Below are positions 24,763-32,851 of a DNA stretch of 64,000 nucleotides, one piece after another (within the stretch, counting starts at the first letter, position 1; every line of letters starts with the position of its first letter). The stretch spans positions 3,475,001-3,539,000 of the forward strand of contig NZ_CP021030.1 in assembly GCF_002117485.1 (NCBI RefSeq), in the 5' to 3' direction. The notes below the pieces were generated by a model that worked only from the letters and a program-made list of their open reading frames with translations, was not told the origin of the DNA and did not search any database. The translations under genes and the position numbers were made by a program. The stretch is from Rhizobium sp. NXC14. Its GTDB lineage: Bacteria; Pseudomonadota; Alphaproteobacteria; Rhizobiales; Rhizobiaceae.

Positions 24763-25785
24763 TCAAAACTCAATGACGATCTTGCCGAAGGGGCCTCGAT
24801 AGAGATGATCGAGCGCCTGCGGCAGCTCTTCGAAGCCATAACGCCTGTCGATAACAGGCTTCAGCCCGGTCTGGTCGACGGCGCGCACCAGATCCTCCAG
24901 TGCCCTGCGGTGGCCGACCGTAATTCCCTGCAGGACGGGCGCCTTGAGAAGCAGTGGCGCCACCGGCGCCGAGAGCTCAAAACCCTCGAGGACGCCGATC
25001 ACCGAAATGCGGCCGTTGATCGCCACAGCCTTCAGCGCTTGGCCGAGATGTGGTCCGCCGACGATTTCGAGCACGTGGTCGGCGCCGTAATCGCCGGTCA
25101 GTTGATGGAACTGCGCCACCCAGTCGCCCTCGTGCCGGTTGATCAGATGATCGGCGCCGAGCGCCAGCGCCCGGTCGAGCTTTTCGCTACTGGCTGACGT
25201 AATGAAGACCTCGGCGCCATGCGCCTTGGCGATCTGCAGGCCGAAGAGCGCGACGCCGCCGGTTCCCTGCACCAGCACCTTGTCGCCAGCCTTGAGCTTG
25301 CCGCATTCGATCAGTGCGAACCATGCCGTCAGTCCGGCGCAGGGCAGCGTGCTCGCTTCAGCGGCATCGAGCGTTTTCGGCGCATGCGTGAACCACTCCT
25401 CGGAAAACACGGTGTGTTCGGTCAGCACGCCCGGATGGAAGCCGCCGCGCGTCTGGTAGGGTAGATTACGCGCGTTGCCCGGGCCGCGTCCATCGATCCA
25501 ATCCGGGGAAAAGGTGGATATAACTCGATCTCCGGGTTTGAAGCGTGTGACATCCGGCCCGACGGCCTCAACCACGCCTGCCATGTCCGAGGCCGGGACA
25601 AAGGGAAACTGCAGCGGCAGTCCCATGCCGCTTTCGAGCACAAGCCTGTCGCGGAAATTGAGGGAGACCGCCTGCGTCCGCACCCGGATCATCCTGCCAG
25701 ACACGTCGGGAATTCTCGCTTCACCGATCTTCAGATTGGCCTCCGGCCCAACGGCATCGGTTTGCCACTGCTTTGTCGTCTGCAT
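24763..25785 (-). CDS. Zinc-independent MDR-family NAD(P)-dependent oxidoreductase
   Basis: The 340-residue protein is a medium-chain dehydrogenase/reductase of the quinone-oxidoreductase/alcohol-dehydrogenase-like group. The N-terminal GroES-like domain has S-L-N-F-R-D near 41 where zinc ADHs carry a catalytic cysteine, and the structural-zinc cysteines are also missing, so it should be zinc-free. The nucleotide-binding motif V-L-V-Q-G-T-G-G-V-A-L-F-G lies near 170. AGGAG precedes the ATG. It is divergent from a LysR-type regulator, which probably controls it. Likely a quinone or enone reductase; substrate unknown. Confidence 0.87.
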   Translation of the reverse strand: MQTTKQWQTDAVGPEANLKIGEARIPDVSGRMIRVRTQAVSLNFRDRLVLESGMGLPLQFPFVPASDMAGVVEAVGPDVTRFKPGDRVISTFSPDWIDGRGPGNARNLPYQTRGGFHPGVLTEHTVFSEEWFTHAPKTLDAAEASTLPCAGLTAWFALIECGKLKAGDKVLVQGTGGVALFGLQIAKAHGAEVFITSASSEKLDRALALGADHLINRHEGDWVAQFHQLTGDYGADHVLEIVGGPHLGQALKAVAINGRISVIGVLEGFELSAPVAPLLLKAPVLQGITVGHRRALEDLVRAVDQTGLKPVIDRRYGFEELPQALDHLYRGPFGKIVIEF

Positions 25786-25820
25786 CTCCTGCTCCTTCTC
25801 GATTGGAGGAGCAGCAGGTA

Positions 25821-25852
25821 TATCGTTGAATATTCATCGCCTGTTGCGATAT
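25821..25852. promoter_or_regulatory. Candidate LysR-type operator region
   Basis: In the gap between the divergent oxidoreductase and LysR genes, TATCG...CGATA flank a perfect TGAATATTCA palindrome (25827-25836). Dyad DNA between a LysR gene and its divergent target is typical of LysR sites. Binding is inferred. Confidence 0.35.
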
Positions 25853-25887
25853 TATGTCGTCGAACTGGTGCCATAAAGGAAACAAAG

Positions 25888-26787
25888 ATGGAGCAATTGA
25901 AGGGGATTTCGATCTTCGTCCAGACGGTCGAAGCCGGCGGTTTCTCCGCCGCCGCCGAACGGCTTCACCTCACCCGCTCGGCAGTCAGCAAGACGATCGC
26001 AAGGCTCGAACAGCGACTCGACGTCCGGCTCTTCAACCGCACGACCCGGACCCAGAGCCTGACCGACGAGGGCCGGTTCTTCTATGAGCGCTGCCTGAAA
26101 GCTATCGAGGAAATCCGGATCGGCGAGGCCCAACTTGAATCGGGCAGGCGCGAGGTCCGCGGCAGGCTGAGGGTATCGATGCCGGCGCTGTTTGGACGCC
26201 ATTGCGCCGCTCCGATCCTGACCCGCCTGCTCGACGACCACCCCGATCTCGAATTGGACTTATCCTTCAGCGATCGGGTCGTCGATCTCCTAGAGGACGG
26301 CTTCGACCTTGCCGTCCGCAACGGTCCGCTGAAGGACAGTCCCGACCTGATGGCGCGAACGATCGCCCGGCAGTCCATGATGGTCTGCGCCTCGCCCGCT
26401 TATCTCGAAAACTATGGCGTGCCGCAAACGATCGACGATCTCGCCCGCCATCATGGCATCGTCTATCGCAGGGGTGACAATGACAAGGCTTGGACCTTCC
26501 CGGCTCCGGCCGGTCCCCCACGCGAAGTTCTGCCGAAATCACGGCTGCGGCTCGACGATCTCGCTTCGATCGCAGACGCCGCGGTTGAAGGCCGCGGGCT
26601 TGCCTGGCTGACCTGCTGGCTGGTGCGGGACAAGGTCCTCTCAGGTGAACTCGTGCGGGTTCTGACCGATACACCATCAACCATATTTGAAGCCTATGCC
26701 GTCTGGCCGCGATCGCCGGTGATGCTGCCGAAAGTGCGTCTTGCCATCGATACGCTGGCCGCGGAACTGCCGGCGATCATGAGCTGA
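25888..26787 (+). CDS. LysR-family transcriptional regulator
   Basis: The 299-residue protein has the LysR winged helix-turn-helix at residues 1-60 (G-G-F-S-A-A-A-E-R-L-H-L-T-R-S-A-V-S-K) and a periplasmic-binding-protein-like effector domain from about 90. AAGGA eight bases before the ATG fixes the start. It is divergent from the quinone-oxidoreductase-like gene, the usual LysR arrangement, so that gene is its most likely target. The inducer cannot be inferred. Confidence 0.93.
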   Translation: MEQLKGISIFVQTVEAGGFSAAAERLHLTRSAVSKTIARLEQRLDVRLFNRTTRTQSLTDEGRFFYERCLKAIEEIRIGEAQLESGRREVRGRLRVSMPALFGRHCAAPILTRLLDDHPDLELDLSFSDRVVDLLEDGFDLAVRNGPLKDSPDLMARTIARQSMMVCASPAYLENYGVPQTIDDLARHHGIVYRRGDNDKAWTFPAPAGPPREVLPKSRLRLDDLASIADAAVEGRGLAWLTCWLVRDKVLSGELVRVLTDTPSTIFEAYAVWPRSPVMLPKVRLAIDTLAAELPAIMS

Positions 26788-26816
26788 AAAAGGCATCCTC
26801 TCAGGAAATCGAGCTG

Positions 26817-27461
26817 TTAGCCACCCTCCGGCCGCAGCCCGCCAATAAAGAGTTGCTCCAGAAACCGCGCGGCATCCTCGAAGCGCCCTTCGCCGGAATG
26901 TTCCTGCCCCAGCACCGCGCGCACCTGGACGTCGAAATCCGCATAGTGCTGGGTCGTCGACCAGATCGAGAAGATCAGGTGGTAGGGATCGCATTCAACG
27001 ATCTTGCCAGATTTCGTCCAGGCGCGGATGACCTCCGCCTTCTCGTCTACCAGTTGCTTCAGCGGCCCCTTCAATTCGTCCTCGATATGCGGTGCGCCCT
27101 GCAGCACCTCATTGGCGAACAGCCGGCTCTCGCGCGGAAAATCGCGCGCCATCTCCAGCTTGCGCCTGATGTAGCTGCGGATTTCTTCTTCCGGATTGCC
27201 CTCGGCGTCGAAGGCCCGCAGCGGCTCCAGCCAGGTATAGAGGACCCGGTCGATCAGCGCCCGGTGCATCGCTTCCTTGGTGCGGAAATAATAGAGAAGA
27301 TTGGGTTTCGACATGCCCGCGACTTCGGCGATCTGGTCGATCGTCGAACCGCGAAAGCCGCGTGCCGAAAACACGTCGAGCGCCGCCTCCAGAATCTGCT
27401 CTTCCTTCTCCTCCTGGATTCGCGTTCGCCTCTGGGTCTTCGCTGCTCTCGGAATAGCCAT
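26817..27461 (-). CDS. rutR: RutR-like TetR-family regulator of pyrimidine catabolism
   Basis: The 214-residue protein has a TetR helix-turn-helix at about 35-65 (T-I-D-Q-I-A-E-V-A-G-M-S-K-P-N-L-L-Y-Y-F-R-T-K) and a C-terminal ligand domain resembling RutR, including S-G-K-I-V-E-C-D-P-Y-H-L-I-F-S-I-W-S-T-T-Q-H-Y-A-D-F. RutR senses uracil or thymine and controls pyrimidine breakdown. The gene is divergent from the amidohydrolase of the same pathway, and a RutR-like palindrome lies between them (27606-27621). The name rests on this combined evidence; it could equally be called PydR. Confidence 0.82.
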   Translation of the reverse strand: MAIPRAAKTQRRTRIQEEKEEQILEAALDVFSARGFRGSTIDQIAEVAGMSKPNLLYYFRTKEAMHRALIDRVLYTWLEPLRAFDAEGNPEEEIRSYIRRKLEMARDFPRESRLFANEVLQGAPHIEDELKGPLKQLVDEKAEVIRAWTKSGKIVECDPYHLIFSIWSTTQHYADFDVQVRAVLGQEHSGEGRFEDAARFLEQLFIGGLRPEGG

Positions 27462-27605
27462 CGGCTATTGTTTCCCCTTGATATTCAACTTCTTCCCTCA
27501 AGTTTCGGCAGAGGCGCCCCCTGGCGCTTTCTTGAGCAACTGCCCGCATTTTTATCGGCAAATTTCGTGATTTTCGTCTTGAGCCCCGCGGTGGAAGTTG
27601 TAATG

Positions 27606-27621
27606 TTTACCAATCGGTCAA
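27606..27621. promoter_or_regulatory. RutR-like operator between rutR-like gene and pyrimidine operon
   Basis: TTTACCA-AT-CGGTCAA differs from the published RutR consensus TTGACCA-N2-TGGTCAA at two of fourteen positions. It is centred between the divergent regulator (start 27461) and the M20 hydrolase (start 27761), where an operator for both is expected. Confidence 0.55.
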
Positions 27622-27760
27622 ATATCCGCCAGATGAAAAACAAAGGCAACTGGCGATTTTCCGGCGCTCGACAAAACCAACAACAGGCGCGGGAAAGGAC
27701 CACGGGAACAGGCGGGCATGCCCCTTGCATGACTGCCGCAAACAGGTGAGGGCTTGAAGA

Positions 27761-29014
27761 ATGGTGGCAGCACCAGGCGAGAACATGCGCATCAATGGCG
27801 ACCGTCTCTGGGACAGTCTCATGGACATGGCGAAGATCGGCCCCGGAATCGCCGGCGGCAACAACCGCCAGACGCTGACGGATTCGGATGCCGAGGGCCG
27901 CAGGCTTTTCAAGACATGGTGCGACGAGGCCGGCCTGACCATGGGTGTCGACCGCATGGGCACGATGTTCGCCACCCGCCCCGGCACTGATCCCGACGCC
28001 CTGCCGGTCTATGTCGGTTCGCATCTCGACACCCAACCAACCGGCGGCAAATATGATGGCGTGCTTGGCGTGCTCTCGGCCCTCGAAATCGTGCGCACGA
28101 TGAACGACCTCGGCATCAAGACGAAGCACCCCATCGTCGTCACCAACTGGACGAACGAGGAAGGCGCACGCTTCGCCCCTGCCATGCTGGCGTCGGGCGT
28201 CTTCGCCGGCGTGCACAGCCTGGACTTCGCATATAACCGCAGGGATCCAGAGGGCAATCTGTTTGGCGACGAGTTGAAGCGCATCGGCTGGGTCGGCGAC
28301 GAAGAGGTCGGCGCCCGCAAGATGCACGCCTATTTCGAATATCATATCGAGCAGGGTCCGATCCTCGAAGCCGAGGAAAAGCAGATCGGCGTCGTCACCC
28401 ACTGTCAGGGCCTGTGGTGGCTGGAATTCACGCTGACCGGCAAGGAGGCCCATACCGGCTCGACGCCGATGAACATGCGCGTCAATGCCGGCCTTGCCAT
28501 GTCGCGCATCCTGGAAATGGTCCAAGGCGTGGCGATGAGCGAGCAGCCGGGGGCCGTCGGCGGCGTCGGCCAAGTCTTCTTCTCGCCGAATTCCCGCAAC
28601 GTGCTGCCGGGCAAAGTGGTCTTCACTGTCGACATCCGCTCGCCCGACAAGGCCAAGCTCGATCGCATGCGGGCAAAGATCGAGGCCGAGGCTCCTGGCA
28701 TCTGCGACGCGCTGGGCGTCGGCTGTTCCATCGAGGCGATCGGCCATTTCGCACCGGTCACCTTCGACGAAAAGCTCGTCACCTCGGTTCGCTCCGCCGC
28801 CGAACGGCTCGGTTACAGCCACATGAACATTATCTCCGGCGCCGGCCACGACGCTTGCTGGGCCGCCAAGGTCGCGCCTGCCACCATGGTCATGTGCCCA
28901 TGCGTCGGCGGGCTCAGCCACAACGAGGCGGAAGAAATCTCCAAGGAATGGGCGACGGCCGGAGCCGATGTGCTGTTCCATGCGGTGGTCGAGACGGCGG
29001 AGATCGTGGTGTGA
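27761..29014 (+). CDS. M20-family N-carbamoyl amidohydrolase, probable beta-ureidopropionase
   Basis: The 417-residue enzyme is a dinuclear-metal amidase of the allantoate amidohydrolase / N-carbamoyl-amino-acid hydrolase family. Likely metal ligands are in G-S-H-L-D-T-Q-P-T-G-G-K-Y-D-G (His, Asp) and the E-E-G-A-R-F pair, plus a late His in S-G-A-G-H-D-A. Given the dihydropyrimidinase in the same operon and preTA nearby, it most likely removes the carbamoyl group from N-carbamoyl-beta-alanine, releasing NH3 and CO2 (third step of pyrimidine reduction). Allantoate or other carbamoyl substrates cannot be excluded. A second in-frame ATG lies at 27785. Confidence 0.85.
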   Translation: MVAAPGENMRINGDRLWDSLMDMAKIGPGIAGGNNRQTLTDSDAEGRRLFKTWCDEAGLTMGVDRMGTMFATRPGTDPDALPVYVGSHLDTQPTGGKYDGVLGVLSALEIVRTMNDLGIKTKHPIVVTNWTNEEGARFAPAMLASGVFAGVHSLDFAYNRRDPEGNLFGDELKRIGWVGDEEVGARKMHAYFEYHIEQGPILEAEEKQIGVVTHCQGLWWLEFTLTGKEAHTGSTPMNMRVNAGLAMSRILEMVQGVAMSEQPGAVGGVGQVFFSPNSRNVLPGKVVFTVDIRSPDKAKLDRMRAKIEAEAPGICDALGVGCSIEAIGHFAPVTFDEKLVTSVRSAAERLGYSHMNIISGAGHDACWAAKVAPATMVMCPCVGGLSHNEAEEISKEWATAGADVLFHAVVETAEIVV

Positions 29015-29026
29015 TGTCTAACGTGG

Positions 29027-29163
29027 CGCCCGGAGCCCCCTCATCCGACCCTTCGGGCCACCTTCTCCCCGCCGGGGAGAAGGGAACGATGGACGTCGCG
29101 GCTCCTCCCTTCCCCCCTCGGGGAGAAGGTGCCCGAAGGGCGGATGAGGGGGCCCCCGGTGCG
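29027..29163. repeat. Rhizobial palindromic repeat, first copy of a tandem pair
   Basis: This GC-rich element forms a long inverted repeat: CCCCTCATCCG...GGGCC near the left end pairs with its complement near CGGATGAGGGG on the right, with CTTCTCCCC/GGGGAGAAG arms inside. The second copy begins 231 bp to the right. Such elements are common between rhizobial genes. This one starts 13 bp after the amidohydrolase stop. Confidence 0.8.
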
Positions 29164-29184
29164 GCCAGAATTATCAAAGCGGAT

Positions 29185-29835
29185 ATGCGGAAGTATCGTC
29201 CCAACAAGGCTAAGCAGGACAAGAGCTTCCATAACGAAGTCATAACGGCTGACATAGCGCCCGGAGCCCCCTCATCCGACCCGTCGGGCCACCTTCTCCC
29301 CGCTGGGGAGAAGGGAAGGGTGGACGTCGCGGCTCCTCCCTTCTCCCCTCGGGGAGAAGGTGCCCGAAGGGCGGATGAGGGGGCCCCCGGTGCGAAGAAG
29401 ATTATCAAGCAGGACATCCGGAAACACCGCGCCAACAAGACGGACCAGGCCAGAACCCTCCGCCGCAACGAAACCGAAGAGGAATACCACCTCTGGAGCG
29501 ACGTGCGGGCCCGCCGCTTGAACGGCTATAAGTTCGCAAGGCAAGTTCCTCTCGGCCCATTCATTGTCGATTTCCTCTGTCGCGAAAAACGATTGATCGT
29601 CGAAGTCGATGGCTTCCAGCATGCCGAAAGCGTCAGCGATCAACGCCGAACCGAATGGCTCAATGCAAATGGCTATTCTGTCCTGCGCTTCTGGAATCAG
29701 GAAGTCTCTCGCGAAAGACGCTCCGTACTCGAAACAATCCTGGCAGCATTGGAAGGCCGACTTGAAGCCAGCGAGGAAACGGTCAGCTTCTATTCACCAG
29801 GCGAATGCAAAGAAAAGAAGAGGGAACGATCATGA
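29185..29835 (+). CDS. DUF559 domain protein with a repeat element inside its frame
   Basis: The C-terminal 120 residues form a DUF559 domain, a restriction-endonuclease-like (Vsr-like) fold: R-N-E-T-E-E-E-Y-H-L-W, then F-I-V-D-F-L-C and V-E-V-D-G-F-Q-H. Nuclease activity is inferred. The N-terminal 70 residues are encoded partly by a palindromic repeat (29258-29394) and by a second, diverged copy of the domain's own leader (M-R-K-Y-R-P-N-K-A-K versus I-R-K-H-R-A-N-K-T-D). The ATG at 29185 is the only plausible start in frame but lacks a good ribosome-binding site. The stop overlaps the dihydropyrimidinase ATG, so the gene sits in the pyrimidine operon as an apparent passenger. Confidence 0.7.
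   Translation: MRKYRPNKAKQDKSFHNEVITADIAPGAPSSDPSGHLLPAGEKGRVDVAAPPFSPRGEGARRADEGAPGAKKIIKQDIRKHRANKTDQARTLRRNETEEEYHLWSDVRARRLNGYKFARQVPLGPFIVDFLCREKRLIVEVDGFQHAESVSDQRRTEWLNANGYSVLRFWNQEVSRERRSVLETILAALEGRLEASEETVSFYSPGECKEKKRERS
29258..29394. repeat. Rhizobial palindromic repeat, second copy, translated in DUF559 gene
   Basis: It is nearly identical to the element at 29027-29163 and exactly 231 bp (77 codons) downstream. It lies in the reading frame of the DUF559 gene and is open throughout, encoding a Pro/Gly/Ala-rich peptide. Similarity between the two units extends beyond the palindrome into the DUF559 leader, so the whole 231-bp unit was duplicated. Confidence 0.8.
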
Positions 29836-31286
29836 CCACAGTCATCAAGAACGGCACCATCGTCACGGCCGACCTCACCTACAAGGCTGACGTCAAGATC
29901 GATGGCGGCAAGATCGTCGAGATCGGTCCGAACCTCTCTGGCGACGAAACGCTCGACGCCTCCGGTTGTTTTGTCATGCCGGGCGGCATCGACCCGCACA
30001 CCCATCTCGAAATGCCCTTCATGGGCACCTATTCCTCCGATGATTTCGAGAGCGGCACGCGCGCGGCCCTTTCCGGCGGCACGACCATGGTCGTCGATTT
30101 CGCCCTTCCCGCCCCTGGCCAGTCGCTGCTCGAAGCGCTGACCATGTGGGACAACAAATCCACCCGCGCCAATTGCGACTATTCCTTCCACATGGCGGTC
30201 ACCTGGTGGAGCGAGCAGGTCTTCAAGGAGATGGAGACCATCGTCCGCGACAAGGGCATCAACACCTTCAAGCACTTCATGGCCTATAAGGGCGCGCTGA
30301 TGGTTGATGACGACGAGATGTTCGCCTCTTTCCAGCGCTGCGCCGAGCTCGGCGCCCTGCCGCTGGTGCATGCCGAAAATGGTGACGTGGTCGCCTCCAT
30401 GTCGGCAAAGCTGCTGGCCGAAGGCAATAACGGCCCCGAGGCGCATGCCTATTCCCGGCCGGCTGAAGTCGAGGGTGAGGCCACCAATCGCGCCATCATG
30501 ATCGCCGACATGGCCGGCTGCCCTGTTTACATCGTCCACACCTCCTGCGAGCAGGCGCATGAAGCGATCCGCCGGGCCCGCGCCAAGGGCATGCGCGTCT
30601 ATGGCGAACCACTAATCCAGCACCTGACGCTCGACGAGAGCGAATATTCCAATCCCGACTGGGATCACGCCGCTCGTCGCGTCATGTCGCCGCCCTTCCG
30701 CAGCAAGCAGCATCAGGATAGCCTCTGGGCGGGGCTCGCCTCCGGTTCGCTGCAGGTGGTCGCGACCGACCATTGCGCCTTCACCACGGCGCAGAAACGT
30801 TTCGGCGTCGGCGACTTCACTAAGATCCCGAATGGCACAGGCGGCCTGGAAGACCGCATGCCGATGCTCTGGACACACGGTGTCAACACCGGCCGACTGA
30901 CCATGAACGAATTCGTCGCCGTCACCTCGACCAACATCGCCAAGATTCTCAACATCTATCCGAAGAAGGGCGCGATCCTCGTCGGCGCCGATGCCGATAT
31001 CGTCGTCTGGGACCCGAACCGTTCGAAGGTAATCTCGTCCAAGACCCAGCAGTCGGCGATCGACTACAATGTCTTCGAGGGCAAGGAAGTGACTGGCCTG
31101 CCGCGCTACACGCTGACGCGCGGGGTCGTCGCGATCGAGGAAAGCACGATCAAGACCCGCGAGGGCCACGGCGAGTTCGTCAGGCGCGAACCGGTGACAG
31201 CCGTCAGCAGGGCGCTGTCCACCTGGAAGGAGATCACTTCTCCGCGCAAAGTGGAACGCAGTGGCATCCCGGCAACCGGCGTATGA
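29832..31286 (+). CDS. hydA: Dihydropyrimidinase (hydantoinase)
   Basis: The 484-residue enzyme opens dihydrouracil or dihydrothymine to N-carbamoyl-beta-amino acids, the second step of reductive pyrimidine breakdown. The binuclear-metal site is complete: His56 and His58 (D-P-H-T-H-L-E), carbamylated Lys153 (A-Y-K-G-A-L), His180 (L-V-H-A-E-N), His236 (V-H-T-S-C-E) and an Asp in V-A-T-D-H-C-A-F. GAGGG precedes the ATG, which overlaps the DUF559 stop. Hydantoinase activity on other cyclic ureides is a known side activity of the family. It acts between PreTA and the M20 hydrolase. Confidence 0.93.
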   Translation: MTTVIKNGTIVTADLTYKADVKIDGGKIVEIGPNLSGDETLDASGCFVMPGGIDPHTHLEMPFMGTYSSDDFESGTRAALSGGTTMVVDFALPAPGQSLLEALTMWDNKSTRANCDYSFHMAVTWWSEQVFKEMETIVRDKGINTFKHFMAYKGALMVDDDEMFASFQRCAELGALPLVHAENGDVVASMSAKLLAEGNNGPEAHAYSRPAEVEGEATNRAIMIADMAGCPVYIVHTSCEQAHEAIRRARAKGMRVYGEPLIQHLTLDESEYSNPDWDHAARRVMSPPFRSKQHQDSLWAGLASGSLQVVATDHCAFTTAQKRFGVGDFTKIPNGTGGLEDRMPMLWTHGVNTGRLTMNEFVAVTSTNIAKILNIYPKKGAILVGADADIVVWDPNRSKVISSKTQQSAIDYNVFEGKEVTGLPRYTLTRGVVAIEESTIKTREGHGEFVRREPVTAVSRALSTWKEITSPRKVERSGIPATGV

Positions 31287-31344
31287 CGATGGAGCATAGC
31301 GATACGGCCATCAGCCGGGGAACGACGCCTTCATGCGGATGACT

Positions 31345-31758
31345 TCACGCCGGCACCAGCGCGTCCAGTTCCGGCAGAAGCACGACGCTTTCCTGCTCGT
31401 GGGGATCGGTGCGCGCAATGACCGCCGTGCAGGGCGTGCTGCTGAGGTTCGCAGGCATATGCGGCACGCCGGCCGGGATGTAGAACAGTTCGCCGGCATG
31501 GGTGATGACGTGATGCTCCAGCCGGTCGCCGTACCAGGTATGAGCCTCGCCGGAGAGCACGTAGATCGCCGTCTCATGCGCCTCGTGCAGGTGCGCCTTG
31601 GCACGCACGCCGGGCGGGATCGTCAGGAGGTGCATGCAGATGCCCGTGGCGCCGACAGTCTCGGCCGCTATCCCTTCGAAATAGCTGAGCCCCTGCTTGC
31701 CGTCATAGGCGTGCTTGGGACGAACGATGTGGCAGGTGGGTTTTGATGTCGCGTCCAT
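31345..31758 (-). CDS. Cupin-domain protein
   Basis: The 137-residue protein is a single cupin barrel. The first motif is P-G-V-R-A-K-A-H-L-H-E-A-H-E-T and the second G-E-L-F-Y-I-P-A-G-V-P-H, supplying metal-binding histidines. It lies between the dihydropyrimidinase and the ABC transporter but on the opposite strand, so it has its own promoter in the 94-bp gap shared with the transporter operon. It may be an isomerase, an oxidase or a sensor; no substrate is evident. Confidence 0.8.
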   Translation of the reverse strand: MDATSKPTCHIVRPKHAYDGKQGLSYFEGIAAETVGATGICMHLLTIPPGVRAKAHLHEAHETAIYVLSGEAHTWYGDRLEHHVITHAGELFYIPAGVPHMPANLSSTPCTAVIARTDPHEQESVVLLPELDALVPA

Positions 31759-31852
31759 TTTCTTCCTCCAAGAATTGCGCCGCCGGCAAAGCCGGCAGCG
31801 ATGGTAACATGCAAACCGCCGTCAAGCGGGGAAAACAAGATCGGTCGCATTG

Positions 31853-32638
31853 ATGCAAGCACCCTCCGTCGTATCCGCCAAGGACCTCTGTCTCACCTAC
31901 CAGGCGAATGACGGCCCGGTGCGGGCGCTGAGCGATGTCAATCTCGATGTCCGCAAGGGCGATTTCGTCTCTTTCATCGGCCCGTCCGGCTGCGGCAAGA
32001 CGACTTTCCTCCGCGTCATCGCCGATCTCGAAAGGAGCACCTCGGGCGAAATCTCGATCAACGGCATGACGCCGGCGGAGGCGCGCAAAGCCCGCGCCTA
32101 CGGCTACGTCTTTCAGGCGCCGGCGCTCTATCCCTGGCGCACCATCGAGAACAATATTGCCTTGCCCTTGGAGATCATGGGCTACCGCGGCGCCGATCGG
32201 ACGAGGCGCATCGCCGAGGCGCTCGATCTCGTCGGTCTTTCCGGCTTCGAGAAGAAATTCCCCTGGCAGCTTTCCGGCGGCATGCAGCAACGCGCCTCGA
32301 TCGCCCGCGCGCTCGCCTTCGACGCCGACCTGTTATTGATGGACGAGCCCTTCGGCGCGCTTGACGAGATCGTCCGCGACCATCTGAACGAAGAGCTGCT
32401 GAAACTCTGGGCCCGCACCAACAAGACGATCTGCTTCGTCACCCACTCCATCCCTGAAGCCGTCTACCTCTCGACCAAGATCGTGGTGATGTCGCCGCGC
32501 CCCGGCCGCGTCACCGACGTGATCGACTCCACGCTTCCGGCCGAACGCCCGCTCGACATCCGCGACACGCCAGAGTTCCTGGAAATCGCCCACCGCGTCC
32601 GCGAGGGGCTGAGGACGGGGCATAGCCATGAGGTTTAG
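31853..32638 (+). CDS. ABC transporter ATP-binding protein (SsuB/TauB/ThiZ-type)
   Basis: The 261-residue ATPase has Walker A (G-P-S-G-C-G-K-T, near 45), the signature L-S-G-G-M-Q-Q-R, Walker B (L-L-L-M-D-E-P-F-G-A-L-D) and the H-loop (F-V-T-H-S-I-P-E-A). It belongs to the nitrate/sulfonate/taurine/HMP-type group. It begins an operon with two permeases and a THI5-like binding protein. Placement beside pyrimidine genes suggests uptake of a pyrimidine or a related heterocycle, which is inference. A palindromic element separates it from the next gene. Confidence 0.9.
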   Translation: MQAPSVVSAKDLCLTYQANDGPVRALSDVNLDVRKGDFVSFIGPSGCGKTTFLRVIADLERSTSGEISINGMTPAEARKARAYGYVFQAPALYPWRTIENNIALPLEIMGYRGADRTRRIAEALDLVGLSGFEKKFPWQLSGGMQQRASIARALAFDADLLLMDEPFGALDEIVRDHLNEELLKLWARTNKTICFVTHSIPEAVYLSTKIVVMSPRPGRVTDVIDSTLPAERPLDIRDTPEFLEIAHRVREGLRTGHSHEV

Positions 32639-32657
32639 GCCATTGCGCTCTTGGGCC

Positions 32658-32813
32658 ACCCCCCTCTGCCCTGCCGGGCATCTCCCCCACAAGGGGGGAG
32701 ATCGACATGCCGAAGGCCCCCTAGCCCAGCATGGGAGCATTGGGGAACGACCCGCCATCTCCTTGCCGATCTCCTCCCTTGTGGGGGAGATGCCCAGCAG
32801 GGCAGAGGGGGGT
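32658..32813. repeat. Long imperfect palindromic intergenic repeat
   Basis: ACCCCCCTCTGCCC...GGGGGAGAT on the left is mirrored by ATCTCC...GGGCAGAGGGGGGT on the right, enclosing about 65 bp of unrelated sequence. It is of the GC-rich rhizobial palindrome type and lies inside the ABC transporter operon between the ATPase and first permease genes, where it could form a large mRNA hairpin. Confidence 0.75.
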
Positions 32814-32851
32814 AACCGCCCACGCGGTGCCGATATATGGAGGCGATCCCT

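Noticed and set aside
27485..28981. 498-codon open frame on the minus strand
   Set aside because: It overlaps the well-supported M20 amidohydrolase on the other strand and shows no recognisable motifs.
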